This document shows positions 43,820-53,330 of a DNA stretch of 64,000 nucleotides, piece after piece. The position numbers were made by a program, and so were the translations under genes. Each line of letters starts with the position of its first letter. Positions within the stretch are counted from its first letter, which is position 1. The notes under the pieces were generated by a model, which worked only from the letters and a program-made list of their open reading frames with translations, did not search any database and was not told the origin of the DNA. This stretch comes from Candidatus Koribacter versatilis Ellin345. GTDB taxonomy: Bacteria > Acidobacteriota > Terriglobia > Terriglobales > Acidobacteriaceae. The DNA is taken from positions 4,464,001 to 4,528,000 of the forward strand of contig NC_008009.1 in NCBI RefSeq assembly GCF_000014005.1, written 5' to 3'.

Positions 43820-44815
43820 CTATCGAGACGCAGCTGCGATCGACGAATACCGGACCTTGAAATCGGCGTAAGCTTCCCGGATTCCGGCAGCCAACGACAT
43901 TTTCGGACGCCAACCCATTTGGAACAAGCGGGACACATCGAGAAGCTTTCGTGGCGTTCCGTCCGGCTTGGAGGGATCAAATACGATCTCGCCCTCGTAG
44001 CCAAGTTCCTTTGCCACTAGATGGGCCAAAGCAGAAATGGTGAGATCTTCTCCACATCCAATATTCAACAAGGGCGGTCGCTCGGGATCGGAGACGAACG
44101 CATCGTAGGTTTCTTCCGCCAATTCCATGAGAAAGACGCAGGCATCTGCCATGTCGTCGCTATACAAGAATTCACGGCGCGGCTCGCCACTTCCCCAAAC
44201 TGTGACAGTTTCCTGACGTCCTTCGATCGCCTCATGAACTTTTCGAATCAACGCTGGAAGTACGTGGGATCCGTTCCGATCGTAATTGTCGCCGGGCCCA
44301 TAGAGGTTGGTCGGCATCGCAGCCAGGAACTTTGTACCGTGCTGCCGATTCAGCGCCCAGCACAATTCGATACCGGCGATCTTAGCCACCGCGTATGAAC
44401 GATTTGTAAACTCGAGCGGTCCCGTAAGAAGGTATTCTTCCTTGAGAGGCTGCGGTGCAAGTTTCGGGTAAATGCAACTGGAGCCGAGAAATACCATCCG
44501 CTTCACGCCGAATTGAAAAGACGTGCTGATGACATTGTTTTGGATACGCGCATTTTGAATGAAGAAATCCGCTGGATAATCCCGGTTAGCAAGGATTCCA
44601 CCCACCTTTGCAGCGGCTAAAAACACGCATTCCGGGCGGTAACGGTCGAAGAATTTTCGAACTTCGATCTCGTCTGAGAGATCCAACTCCGAGTGCGTTT
44701 TAAGAAATAGGCGCTCGTAACCCGCCCTCTGCAGGCGCCGCACGATTGCAGACCCCGCAAGCCCGCGGTGGCCAGCCACAAAAATGGGAGACGACTTTGA
44801 GATCGCGCTACTCAT
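43820..44815 (-). CDS. fcl: GDP-L-fucose synthase
   Basis: A 331-residue SDR that epimerises and reduces GDP-4-keto-6-deoxymannose to GDP-fucose. It has [60 protein letters not shown] and the catalytic YAVAKIAG. These match WcaG/Fcl. Its ATG overlaps the gmd stop by eight bases, so it is coupled to it. Confidence 0.95.
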   Translation of the reverse strand: MSSAISKSSPIFVAGHRGLAGSAIVRRLQRAGYERLFLKTHSELDLSDEIEVRKFFDRYRPECVFLAAAKVGGILANRDYPADFFIQNARIQNNVISTSFQFGVKRMVFLGSSCIYPKLAPQPLKEEYLLTGPLEFTNRSYAVAKIAGIELCWALNRQHGTKFLAAMPTNLYGPGDNYDRNGSHVLPALIRKVHEAIEGRQETVTVWGSGEPRREFLYSDDMADACVFLMELAEETYDAFVSDPERPPLLNIGCGEDLTISALAHLVAKELGYEGEIVFDPSKPDGTPRKLLDVSRLFQMGWRPKMSLAAGIREAYADFKVRYSSIAAASR

Positions 44816-45890
44816 GCGACTCGAACACCTTATAACCGTGCTTGTGAACTAAAACGTCACGTTCAGCTGCGTCGAGGTCGCTCATTACCATCTCAGTGAC
44901 TAACTGATCAAAACCGATGCGAGGTTGCCAGCCTAGTTGTTTACGCGCTTTCTCCGCATCCCCTAACAGCGTATCGACTTCCGTCGGACGAAAGTATCTC
45001 GGGTCAACGGCGACGATGCAATTCCCCGTGCGATCATAACCGCGTTCATCAACGCCCTCACCCTTCCACTCGATGGTCATGTCGATCTTGCTTGCGGCAA
45101 GATCCACAAACTCGCGGACGCTGTGTTGTTCGCCAGTTGCGATTACAAAATCTTCCGGATTCTGTTGCTGAAGCATGAGCCACTGCATCTCCGCATAGTC
45201 ACGCGCGTGTCCCCAATCCCGGCGTGAATGCAGATTCCCAAGAAAAAGCGTTTTCTGCAGACCAACTTTTATACGAGAAAGGCCGCGCGTGATCTTGCGC
45301 GTAACGAATGTTTCCCCTCGAACCGGCGATTCGTGATTGAAAAGCACCCCATTGCATGCGTACATACCGTACGCTTCGCGATAATTGACGGTGATCCAAT
45401 ATGCATAAAGCTTGGCGACCGCATAAGGAGAACGTGGATAAAACGGGGTGCTCTCTTTTTGTGGTGTCTCTTGCACCTTGCCAAAGAGTTCCGACGTCGA
45501 GGCTTGATAGAAACGGGTTTTCCCTGCAAGGCCCAGAATGCGAATCGCTTCTAAAATGCGTAAAGTTCCGATCGCATCTGCGTTTGCGGTATATTCCGGT
45601 TCCTCGAAGGATACCGCGACATGGCTCTGCGCCGCGAGGTTGTAAATCTCGTCCGGTTGAACGCGCTGAATCACTCGCACGAGGCTGCTGGTGTCCGTCA
45701 TGTCGCCATAGTGCAACACGAACTGCCTGCCCTGCTCGTGGGGATCTTGATAGAGATGATCAATTCGCTGAGTATTAAAAAGCGAGCTACGTCTTTTGAT
45801 TCCGTGTACTTCGTAACCTTTGGACAACAACAACGCTGCCAGATATGAACCATCCTGGCCTGTGACTCCGGTGATTAGCGCTTTTTTCAT
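44808..45890 (-). CDS. gmd: GDP-mannose 4,6-dehydratase
   Basis: Converts GDP-mannose to GDP-4-keto-6-deoxymannose. About 360 residues: [20 protein letters not shown] with the Gmd cofactor motif, [54 protein letters not shown], the catalytic [12 protein letters not shown] and [17 protein letters not shown]. The frame is open to 45959, but ATG 45890 begins the conserved protein and has GAGG close upstream. It is the first gene of the gmd-fcl-hldD-hldE run. Confidence 0.96.
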   Translation of the reverse strand: MKKALITGVTGQDGSYLAALLLSKGYEVHGIKRRSSLFNTQRIDHLYQDPHEQGRQFVLHYGDMTDTSSLVRVIQRVQPDEIYNLAAQSHVAVSFEEPEYTANADAIGTLRILEAIRILGLAGKTRFYQASTSELFGKVQETPQKESTPFYPRSPYAVAKLYAYWITVNYREAYGMYACNGVLFNHESPVRGETFVTRKITRGLSRIKVGLQKTLFLGNLHSRRDWGHARDYAEMQWLMLQQQNPEDFVIATGEQHSVREFVDLAASKIDMTIEWKGEGVDERGYDRTGNCIVAVDPRYFRPTEVDTLLGDAEKARKQLGWQPRIGFDQLVTEMVMSDLDAAERDVLVHKHGYKVFESHE

Positions 45891-46310
45891 TTCCTCATAC
45901 TCTGACCCGAAATTTGACCTATTGTGCTTCGTCCGAATACCAATGCACGAAGTACACAAGAGAAGAAGCCGCGTGACTTCTTTGAAAACTTTTAGCGAGG
46001 GCCGGCAAATGTTTCGGCTCGCCGAAAAAGTGTAAATCTTTCCACCCGTAACATTTTTAGTTTGGGGACGACGGATGGTGGATGGTTTTGACCGGAATCG
46101 CTCAGCGGTCGGAGTGAAAGTACGGCCGATGCCACACTGCTCATCTCCGAAGGCCTGAGCGGTACACCCCGAACCCTTGCTCAGAGTAGGGTGTTAAGGA
46201 AGCTCGCGCCCCGTTCACATTAGGGCGCGAGCTCATCCGTTGACAGTTTCATTGCCCTCCGCATCGGCGAAGACACCCGGGAGTGCACTCTGCTCATGAA
46301 CGAAAATCAG
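45891..46310 (-). other. Gene-free region upstream of gmd
   Basis: 420 bases between gmd and the stop of the beta-barrel gene, which is transcribed toward it. It holds one strong inverted repeat (46201-46233) and a 14-base TTCGGCTCGCCGAA at 46013-46026 (a palindrome-like hairpin). The gmd promoter should be here, but no convincing boxes are visible. Confidence 0.5.
46201..46233 (-). terminator. Strong GC-rich hairpin after the beta-barrel gene
   Basis: An 11-bp perfect stem AGCTCGCGCCC/GGGCGCGAGCT with an 11-base loop, about 80 bases beyond the stop of the gene at 46311. It has no T-run after it on the minus strand, so it may be a factor-dependent or non-standard terminator, or an RNA element. 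Confidence 0.4.
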
Positions 46311-46877
46311 CTACCAACGATACGTGACACCGCCTCCGTACTGAGGCCAATAATCACGGTCAGTCAAATGTGTTCCAAATGGGACACTTGTAATATCGAT
46401 TTGACCGCGGATCCCGAAGTGCGGAGTGAGAAGAATATCTACCCCACCGCCTCCCAACCAGCTGACCCCGTTCCAGTTCGAGTCCACGCCCGACGCACGC
46501 GTCCCCGTTTCATGCAGGTGAGCGCCACCGAGGAGGAATTGGGCAAAGGGCACAACCTTATGTCCAGTGATGAGATTTACGCGTGGTCCAACCCTATATC
46601 CGAGTTGATTTCCATCGTGTCCGTTCGACTTGCTCCAATCGAACTCTCCTGTAATCCCCCAGCGAGGACTGAAACTGCGGGTGACATCGAGCAGCATCCC
46701 GTTGAAGTGATTATTGGGTCCCCAATCATTCGTTGGCTTAACATACTGCGCGGAGAACATCCAGGGAGTCTCGTTGTTCGCGCCGGCATTCGGCAATTTG
46801 CCGGTCGGAGTCGGGGCTTGCGCTATCGCGAGTGTCGTCAAAAACAGAATGCCGCAAAAAGCACTGATCCACCTCAT
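46311..46877 (-). CDS. Outer-membrane beta-barrel protein (OmpA/PF13505-like)
   Basis: A 188-residue protein with signal peptide (MRWISAFCGILFLTTLAIAQ, cut near AQA). The mature part has eight or so amphipathic strands with aromatic girdle residues (ALHF-like alternation in WMFSAQYVKPTND, GVDILLTPHFGIRGQ) and ends in GGGVTYRW with a terminal aromatic, the usual barrel-insertion signal. AAGGA lies nine bases before ATG 46877; ATG 46895 is in frame. The gene stands alone. No function can be assigned. Confidence 0.8.
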   Translation of the reverse strand: MRWISAFCGILFLTTLAIAQAPTPTGKLPNAGANNETPWMFSAQYVKPTNDWGPNNHFNGMLLDVTRSFSPRWGITGEFDWSKSNGHDGNQLGYRVGPRVNLITGHKVVPFAQFLLGGAHLHETGTRASGVDSNWNGVSWLGGGGVDILLTPHFGIRGQIDITSVPFGTHLTDRDYWPQYGGGVTYRW

Positions 46878-47020
46878 GCAATGTAATCCTTTCATCGCTC
46901 TTCTCGAACCGCCAAAGATCCTAGGTTCCCGCCGCTCGTTAACAGAGCACAGGAGAAAACGGCCAATGCCATTGTCACTGCACGAAGTGGACAAAGTCGG
47001 GGCAGATACCTTGGCTCGAA

Positions 47021-47026
47021 ATTATA
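47021..47026 (-). promoter_or_regulatory. TATAAT -10-like box for the beta-barrel gene
   Basis: A perfect TATAAT on the minus strand, about 140 bases before the ATG of the barrel gene. No good -35 box is found at 16-18 bases, so the call is weak. Confidence 0.3.
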
Positions 47027-47073
47027 CCCGCTTTTCCTAATTCGCCACGCCGATTTCATATACGTCAAGGCCT

Positions 47074-49011
47074 TTAATCCAGTCCCGCGGCAGCATGCCT
47101 GCCGTGCACACTGCTCGCGATCGGGACTGACGCAGGCAATGGACGCTGTTCGTTGGGCGTGATTGAGTACTCGGGAACAATTTCCGCCATCAGGCGTCGG
47201 AGTTGATCCTCGTTTGCCTCACCTAACTTCCACTCCAAAGTTCGGAGCCGCCGATCTAACTCGGCCCAACTGAGAATCTTCCCTTTGGTGCGAAGAACCT
47301 TCGAGCGCTCCGTCGCAATCCGGACTTCCGAGTCATAAAACAGCTCTTCGTACAGTTTCTCGCCAGGACGTAATCCCGTGTATTTGATCGGCACCTCTTC
47401 CTCGGAGAATCCGGAGAGATGGATTAGCGCTTTCGCCATGCGAACAATCGAGATTTGACGCCCCATATCGAGAACCAGAATGTCGCCGTGAGTTCCAATT
47501 GTAAACGCCTGAAGCACCAGAGATACCGCCTCTGAGACCGTCATGAAGAAGCGGGTAATCTCGGGATGAGTGATCGTGAGCGGCTTGTGTTCGCGTAACT
47601 GTTGCTGAAAGATCGGAACCACGCTTCCCTGCGAACCCAGCACATTTCCGAACCGCACACTCACGCAACGCATTCGCCGATTTCGATTTGCCGACAAGAT
47701 CAACTCACCGATACGTTTCGTGCACCCCATCACGTTCGTGGGATTAACCGCCTTGTCGGAGGAAATCAAAACGAACGCCTCGACTCCAGACTCTTCTGCT
47801 GCCTCGACGAAATGCCGGAGCGCGAAGACATTGTTGCGCAAAGCCTTTCGAGGATTGCGTTCCATCATCGGAACGTGCTTGTACGCAGCTGCGTGGAAAA
47901 TGAAATCCACCTCGTTGTGCAGCAGCAGATGACGCATCCGCTCAGAATCGCCGACATCGTCTACAAAATACAAAAGCCGGCTGCTCGTTTCCTGTACCGC
48001 GAGCCGGTGTTCAAGATTAAATAGGGCGGTTTCATCGTGATCGACGCAGATCAACATCGCCGGGCCGAACGATAGTATCTGGGAACTGAGTTCCGAGCCA
48101 ATGGACCCCGCGGCTCCAGTTACCATTACAACCCGGCCAGCGATACTCTTGCGAACCGGCTCGTTTTCCAGATGCACCGGTTCACGTCCGAGAAGATCTT
48201 CCAGATCGATCTCACGAAGTTCGCTGATCGCCACCTTCCCCGCCACGAGATCGTTGAGACTCGGCACCGTGCGGTATGGCACTCTCGCCGCATGGCAAGC
48301 TTCAACAATTCGAAACATCTGATCACGCGTCGCAGATGGCACCGCGATAAGAACCTCGTCCGCGCGATGCTTTGCAGCAATCGTCGGGAGATTCTTGATC
48401 GCCCCTTCGACACGCGTGCCGTGTACCAGAGCCCCACGCTTCGAGGAGTCATCATCCACGAGTGCGACGGCGACGTGACTGGCACGCGATGTGAGCAGTT
48501 CGCGCAGCAACATCTGCCCGGCAAACCCTGCTCCCACTATGACGACGCGAGAATGCCTTTTTCTACCTTGCGATGCCTCCAGTTTGACCAACACACTGCG
48601 AACCGCGACGCGGCTTGCTCCCAATCCGAACGCAGACAAGAGCGGCTCAAGCAAATAGATAGAGATTGGGAAAGCTGTCAGCTGAAATCCGTATCGGAGA
48701 ACGAGCATGAAGCAGAACGAACTGACAGTGACGGCCTTGGCAATATTCAAGGCATCAGAGATGCCGCTGAAACGCCAATACCCATGATCAAGGTTGAAGC
48801 GGTAAATCGCCGCAATTCGAAGGAACACCAGGATGGGCACTGAGACCCACAGCAGTCGCTGATTGGGCAACGCAAATTCGAATCGCAAGGTCCAGGCACA
48901 AAGCAGAGCAACCGCGCTAATGGCAGCCTGCAGGAGCAGACTGAGTCCAGTTCTCGTACGCTGGATTTTTGTAAACCACCTCGGAAACTGCGGAATTTCG
49001 TTGATACTCAA
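47074..49011 (-). CDS. Membrane NDP-sugar 4,6-dehydratase (FlaA1/CapD/PglF-like)
   Basis: A 645-residue protein with four N-terminal membrane helices, a middle Rossmann-like domain (VVIVGAGFAGQMLLRELL), and the catalytic SDR domain starting VVMVTGAAGSIGSELSSQI. The active site is ISSDKAVNPTNVMGCTKRIGE, with the S-x-x-K and Met in the usual Tyr position, the mark of inverting or retaining 4,6-dehydratases of this class. The long membrane form usually makes a UDP-4-keto-6-deoxy amino sugar (PglF type). It has a palindromic site upstream. It is a likely partner of the DegT gene. Confidence 0.9.
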   Translation of the reverse strand: MSINEIPQFPRWFTKIQRTRTGLSLLLQAAISAVALLCAWTLRFEFALPNQRLLWVSVPILVFLRIAAIYRFNLDHGYWRFSGISDALNIAKAVTVSSFCFMLVLRYGFQLTAFPISIYLLEPLLSAFGLGASRVAVRSVLVKLEASQGRKRHSRVVIVGAGFAGQMLLRELLTSRASHVAVALVDDDSSKRGALVHGTRVEGAIKNLPTIAAKHRADEVLIAVPSATRDQMFRIVEACHAARVPYRTVPSLNDLVAGKVAISELREIDLEDLLGREPVHLENEPVRKSIAGRVVMVTGAAGSIGSELSSQILSFGPAMLICVDHDETALFNLEHRLAVQETSSRLLYFVDDVGDSERMRHLLLHNEVDFIFHAAAYKHVPMMERNPRKALRNNVFALRHFVEAAEESGVEAFVLISSDKAVNPTNVMGCTKRIGELILSANRNRRMRCVSVRFGNVLGSQGSVVPIFQQQLREHKPLTITHPEITRFFMTVSEAVSLVLQAFTIGTHGDILVLDMGRQISIVRMAKALIHLSGFSEEEVPIKYTGLRPGEKLYEELFYDSEVRIATERSKVLRTKGKILSWAELDRRLRTLEWKLGEANEDQLRRLMAEIVPEYSITPNEQRPLPASVPIASSVHGRHAAAGLD

Positions 49012-49377
49012 AGGGTTACCTTATTTTGACGTCACACGATCGTGATCTTTTCGGCCAGAACAACTGTCGTCCTAGTTAGGACGATGGCTGTTACCAACAA
49101 GATAATGCGAGGCACACGACTTAGAGCTTCAGGTTGGGGATCCGTGAACGCGTTTATTTGCGTTATATTGCCATAAATCGGTGGGTGTCGCAACGAAGAT
49201 TTAACATTTCTCGGCACAAAATCAGCATAACTTGCCCGACGGTCGCCCAAAAGAGCAGGGTGGCGAAACACCTAGCGGCTTTCGACTCCGGCGGACGCGA
49301 GCAGGGCTGGCCGATCCCGCAGAGCTGTTTCCGGCGTGAATCGACCATCGTCATGTAAAGATGTAACGCAATTGGAA
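49012..49377 (-). other. Gene-free region upstream of the 4,6-dehydratase gene
   Basis: About 366 bases between the secreted-protein gene (stop 49378) and the dehydratase start (49011), both on the minus strand. It contains a 10-bp palindrome CACGATCGTG (49035-49044) and the larger one at 49067-49084. The unannotated ORFs in it look random. Confidence 0.5.
49067..49084. promoter_or_regulatory. Palindromic operator-like site
   Basis: A perfect 8-bp inverted repeat TCGTCCTA-GT-TAGGACGA, 56 bases ahead of the dehydratase ATG. The size and spacing suit a dimeric regulator; the regulator is unknown. Confidence 0.4.
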
Positions 49378-50337
49378 TTATGGCGCGTATTCGATACTGC
49401 GTTTAGTCGTCCTGACTCCGCCGGAATCCTTAACCATTCTTTCCGTCCAATTCCCCTGGAAGTCGCGGACGAGTGTATTCGTAACTTCGTTGGCGCTAAC
49501 TGAGTCTCCATCGGAATCCAGTTTGACGGATGAAGTTTCCTCGTACTTATGGTCGGTAATATTGCCCGGTGCGTTTTCAGGCTGAACCCAGGAGGACAGC
49601 AGTCTTCCGTTCAGATCGCGCTTTGAGAACACATGTTTGCGTTCTTTCGAAGAAAAATCGTGCTCCAACGTCGAACCATCCGGAAGATGTTGAATGCGAG
49701 AGAAAGATAGGTCGGGGAATTCGATCATTTCCTCTTCGACCCTGCCTTTCCCGCTGCGTCGGATCATCCACGTGCCGGCAACCTTCTCATCGATCAAAAG
49801 CGTGGTCTTCGTGCACGATCCGCGACAGTCGACACGGTCGGTCACTTCGGCAAGCTGAGCTGGCGGCACGAGATTGATCAAGAATCGTCGGCTCAACGGA
49901 TGCTCAGAAAAATCGGATTGGTCAAACAGAACCTTCCAAAGCACCTTGCCCGACGCATCCGTGTCGTAATAGGAAGTCAGGCGGCCCTCGTCTGAATAAG
50001 TAAACGAACACGCCTCCTCTGACTTACCGTCTGAGTTACTCCACGTGATGCTGGAAATTCCGAATCGCTCGTAGCTGAACTTCGCTCGGCGCGCCAAGAC
50101 GTGACTTGATGCGTACTCCTCAACCTGTTCAAGGCGCGAATGCTGCCCGAAAATCGCTACGATCTCAGGGGTTTGTGACGACGGATCTTCCACGGTTACC
50201 CGGCGCACATTCCCCGTAACCTGCACTGAGTCGGGAACCATGCAGTAAGAGAGTGGCGCGTGTTCCGCGTGGGCTTGGGCACTCGTCGCCAACGAAAATA
50301 TGAAAACGCGGAAGAGTATTCCTGCAACATTCCTCAT
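49378..50337 (-). CDS. Secreted hypothetical protein, YD/RHS-repeat-like
   Basis: A 319-residue protein with signal peptide (NVAGILFRVFIFSLATSAQA). The mature part alternates short strands with polar turns (FTYSDEGRLTSYYDTDASGK, KRDLNGRLLSSWVQPE, RDFQGNWTERMVKDSG), a rhythm like that of YD/RHS-type or WXG-turn beta repeats, but no defined family. Four cysteines are visible, two of them close together (DCRGSC). ATG 50337 is ten bases after the DegT stop; GTG 50361 is in frame. It is the last gene of this operon. Confidence 0.75.
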   Translation of the reverse strand: MRNVAGILFRVFIFSLATSAQAHAEHAPLSYCMVPDSVQVTGNVRRVTVEDPSSQTPEIVAIFGQHSRLEQVEEYASSHVLARRAKFSYERFGISSITWSNSDGKSEEACSFTYSDEGRLTSYYDTDASGKVLWKVLFDQSDFSEHPLSRRFLINLVPPAQLAEVTDRVDCRGSCTKTTLLIDEKVAGTWMIRRSGKGRVEEEMIEFPDLSFSRIQHLPDGSTLEHDFSSKERKHVFSKRDLNGRLLSSWVQPENAPGNITDHKYEETSSVKLDSDGDSVSANEVTNTLVRDFQGNWTERMVKDSGGVRTTKRSIEYAP

Positions 50338-50347
50338 GCCGGTTGCA

Positions 50348-51550
50348 CTATCGACTCGCACTCCTCAGAACCCGACTTGAGATATCAGCATATTCGTCCA
50401 TTTGACTTTCATTTATCGTCGGGTGCACAAGGAACATCAGACTCGTATCACCAAGTTCACGAGCAACCGGCAAAATTTCGCCTCGGTAGCCCGCGGCCTC
50501 AAACGCTTTTTCAAGATAGATTTCGCTACAACTCCCCACGAAGCACGGATACCCTAGTTCGCTGATCTCTTGAACAATACGGTCCCGACTATATTCCGGT
50601 TTCAGAGCATGCGGTTCAATGAACGCATAGAACTTGTAGTACGAGTGATAAAAATCTTGCGGAGGCTCAGGAATTCGCACTGCACGAATACCGGCGAACG
50701 CCTTCTTCAACGTAGAAGCATTCTGGCGCCTAGTCTTAACCCATGAATCCAACCGCCGGAGAGCGTTCCTTCCGAGGGCGCCTTGCATTTCCGTCATGCG
50801 CCAATTCGTGCCAAATGACTCGTGCAACCACCGATAACCCGGTGGGTGATCGCGGTTGTAAACAGCTTCGTAACTCTTGCCGTGGTCTTTATATGCCCAG
50901 GCGAACTTCCACATTTCATCGTCATTCAGTGTGATCAGTCCACCCTCGCCACCAGTTGTGATGATCTTGTCCTGGCAGAACGAAAAAGCGCCGACATCTC
51001 CGATGGAACCAACGACTTGCCCTTTGTAACGGGCTCCGTTGGCCTGCGCACAGTCTTCCACGACTTTCAGCCCGTATTCCGCAGCCAAGGCAAGAATCGA
51101 ATCCATTTCGCAAGGCCAGCCGGCGAGGTGCACGGCGATGATGGCCTTGGTTTTCGGGGTAACGACTTTCCGAATAGTGTCGGCAGTAATATTCTGGCTG
51201 TCGCGATCGACATCCGCGATGATCGGGGTCGCTCCCACGGCAACGGCGCAACTCGCGGAGGCGATGAATGTGCGCGCAGACGTTATAACCTCGTCGCCGG
51301 GACCAATACCAAGCGCTCGCAGCGCGAGTTCCAGTGCAACCGTGCCGTTGGTAAGAGCAATAGCATGCTTGGTACCAACGTGTGTCGCATATTCCCTCTC
51401 AAACCGTCGGCATTCTTCGCCTGTCCAGTAATTGATTCTGCCGGAACGAAGGACCGACTCGACCGAGCGAATATCTTCTTCGTCGAAAGAGGGCCACTCG
51501 CCGACAGAATGTGGAGCCCTACGTTCCAGAATTTTGAAATTACGATACAA
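50348..51550 (-). CDS. DegT/DnrJ/EryC1/StrS family sugar aminotransferase
   Basis: A PLP-dependent enzyme of about 400 residues that adds an amino group to a 4-keto (or 3-keto) nucleotide sugar. Key parts: GRINYWTGEECRRFEREYA, IALTNGTVALELALRALGIG, HLAGWPCEMDSILALAAEYG, VVEDCAQANGA, and the PLP-lysine region FSFCQDKIITTGGEGGLI. I place the start at TTG 51550, with GAGG six bases upstream (overlapping the HAD stop), because the conserved protein begins soon after; ATG 51628 is in frame but overlaps the HAD gene by 71 bases. It could act on the product of the 4,6-dehydratase. Confidence 0.88.
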   Translation of the reverse strand: MYRNFKILERRAPHSVGEWPSFDEEDIRSVESVLRSGRINYWTGEECRRFEREYATHVGTKHAIALTNGTVALELALRALGIGPGDEVITSARTFIASASCAVAVGATPIIADVDRDSQNITADTIRKVVTPKTKAIIAVHLAGWPCEMDSILALAAEYGLKVVEDCAQANGARYKGQVVGSIGDVGAFSFCQDKIITTGGEGGLITLNDDEMWKFAWAYKDHGKSYEAVYNRDHPPGYRWLHESFGTNWRMTEMQGALGRNALRRLDSWVKTRRQNASTLKKAFAGIRAVRIPEPPQDFYHSYYKFYAFIEPHALKPEYSRDRIVQEISELGYPCFVGSCSEIYLEKAFEAAGYRGEILPVARELGDTSLMFLVHPTINESQMDEYADISSRVLRSASR

Positions 51551-51557
51551 ATCGCCC

Positions 51558-52298
51558 TCACTTCGATTCTGTGCTACACGAGCAATGACAGCAGTTCTCA
51601 AGGTACTGCACAAGTCCCGCCAGGGCATTGAACTCAAGATCCGGAAAATAATCAGCGGATGCAGGCTCGAGTTCGTGCCGCAACTGACTTGGAAGTCGTA
51701 AGCGAACGGAATGCCAACCCAGGCGACGGGGGGCATAGAAGTCCTTTTCAGGATTATCGCCTACATACACGCACATTTCAGGTGGAAAATGAAAAGCCGA
51801 CATAATCGCCCTGAAACCGCGCTCGTTAGGCTTGCGGTATTCCACGCCGAACTCGTCGTTAAATATAGCTATATCAACATTCGCGGCAAGCTGCAATGAA
51901 TTGTATTTCGACCGCTGACTTTGAACGGGTCCGTCCGTCAGCACTCCAATTTTTGAGCCGCTCTGCCGCAGCGTCCGAAGAAGGCTCTTAAGTGTGGGAT
52001 CCGTAGCGATGGAAGGCTTGTGTCCACGGTATTCTTCGATAAGGCGGCCCACCGTCCAGTGGACAGCGATCTCCGGAAATGCAGTTAGGAGCAGATCGAA
52101 GGCGTTGCCGCGCACCTTCTCGTTGAAACCATCCCAGAGAAATACTTCGATATCCTCTGCAGGAATGCCTGCGGAATCGGCGGTAATTCTGGCGATGTGA
52201 GCAAACCCACTACGAACGTAGTCCCTTTCGGCGTAAAGAGTATCGTCCAAGTCGAAAACGAACAGCCGCAAAGCGCGCGGCGAGACCTCTACGTTCAC
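51558..52298 (-). CDS. HAD-superfamily hydrolase
   Basis: A 246-residue protein with HAD motif I RLFVFDLDDTLYAERDYVR, motif II IGVLTDGPVQSQRSK, and motif III/IV YRKPNERGFRAI and YVGDNPEKDFYAPRRLG. DLDDTLY and GDNPEKDF place it in subfamily IA phosphatases. GTG 52298 overlaps the ATP-grasp stop (GTGA) and has GGAGG seven bases upstream; this start was preferred over GTG 52313. It sits between the ATP-grasp and DegT genes; a sugar-phosphate or nucleotide substrate is guessed only from context. Confidence 0.87.
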   Translation of the reverse strand: MNVEVSPRALRLFVFDLDDTLYAERDYVRSGFAHIARITADSAGIPAEDIEVFLWDGFNEKVRGNAFDLLLTAFPEIAVHWTVGRLIEEYRGHKPSIATDPTLKSLLRTLRQSGSKIGVLTDGPVQSQRSKYNSLQLAANVDIAIFNDEFGVEYRKPNERGFRAIMSAFHFPPEMCVYVGDNPEKDFYAPRRLGWHSVRLRLPSQLRHELEPASADYFPDLEFNALAGLVQYLENCCHCSCSTESK

Positions 52299-53326
52299 TG
52301 CATCGCCTCCCACAACGGTTTGTCAGTGAAAAACTCAACATAGTAGCGAGTCATATACAGCCCGCGGCGATACTCTCCAAACCGGGGATCAATTTTCTCA
52401 CCCTCTACCATTGCAATCAGCCAATCGGGGTAGGCTCCCCCAGCCGCAAGTGTGAGCGGAAATCCACCACCGAATCGCGGATTGACCTCCGAGAGCACTG
52501 GGCCATCGGGAGTGAGAAACGCTTGCATCGTGATTGGCCCGACGCCACCGAGTTCCGCGGTGACGTTCAAACAGTGAATGATCCAATCGCGAATCTCATC
52601 GCCAGCGATGGTGACTCCTTGAATGGATTCTCCCCCAAGAGTACGTATGCGAACTCGAGGGACGTAATGAAGAGGCTGCCCATTCAAATCGATCAACGCG
52701 TCGATCGTAATCTCGTTGCCCCGAAGCTCTTCCTGAACAATTGCGTTGGGGACTTCCGGCAGCTTTCTCGCCAATTCGGAGCTTTGCACGCGATACGCGT
52801 GTTGGCTGGCACTGCCGTCTCTTGGCTTTACAAAAAGACTCTCCGGTAAGCCATGCGATGGAAGGGCATCGGGAAGCCAGGATTTTGGCGTTCGCACGGC
52901 TCGCGCAGCGTATTCCTGCATGGTGAGCCACTTATCACCCGCGATTTCAATGAGCCGTCCCGACGAAATCACCGCAACACATCCTTCCTTTCGAAAGTCG
53001 TCGGCGTGGCGGGCGAGCAATCCCAATTCAGTATCAATAGTGGGAACGATCATCCGGATGGAGCGTTCACGAACCAGTTCAAGAAGGCACGGAATATAGT
53101 CGTGCTCCGACAAAGATGGGAGTTTCAGTCCCTCATCTGCTAAGTATAGAGTTGGCGCGAGCGGATCCCGGTCGCCCGCCAATACACGCCATCCGCGCCC
53201 CTGCGCGGCTTTCACGAACGAGCCAAGGAGCGACGTGCGTCGCCCTGCGCTCGTAATTAAGACTGCTGGTTGTTTCACGAAAGAACCTGACCTTCTTTTC
53301 GAGTGCTCCCGATCGCGATCGGGCAT
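52295..53326 (-). CDS. ATP-grasp ligase, carbamoyl-phosphate-synthase-like
   Basis: A 343-residue ATP-grasp protein with an N-terminal Rossmann half (ITSAGRRTSLLGSFVKAAQG, IVPTIDTELGLLARHADDF), and the ATP-binding half LFVKPRDGSASQHAYRV, IVQEELRGNEITIDALID and LSEVNPRFGGGFPLTL with metal-ligand E and N. ATP-grasp enzymes join a carboxylate to an amine or thiol via an acyl phosphate. In a sugar operon it might attach an amino acid to an amino sugar. ATG 53326 lies four bases after the sugar transferase stop. Confidence 0.87.
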   Translation of the reverse strand: MPDRDREHSKRRSGSFVKQPAVLITSAGRRTSLLGSFVKAAQGRGWRVLAGDRDPLAPTLYLADEGLKLPSLSEHDYIPCLLELVRERSIRMIVPTIDTELGLLARHADDFRKEGCVAVISSGRLIEIAGDKWLTMQEYAARAVRTPKSWLPDALPSHGLPESLFVKPRDGSASQHAYRVQSSELARKLPEVPNAIVQEELRGNEITIDALIDLNGQPLHYVPRVRIRTLGGESIQGVTIAGDEIRDWIIHCLNVTAELGGVGPITMQAFLTPDGPVLSEVNPRFGGGFPLTLAAGGAYPDWLIAMVEGEKIDPRFGEYRRGLYMTRYYVEFFTDKPLWEAMQ

Positions 53327-53330
53327 TGTG

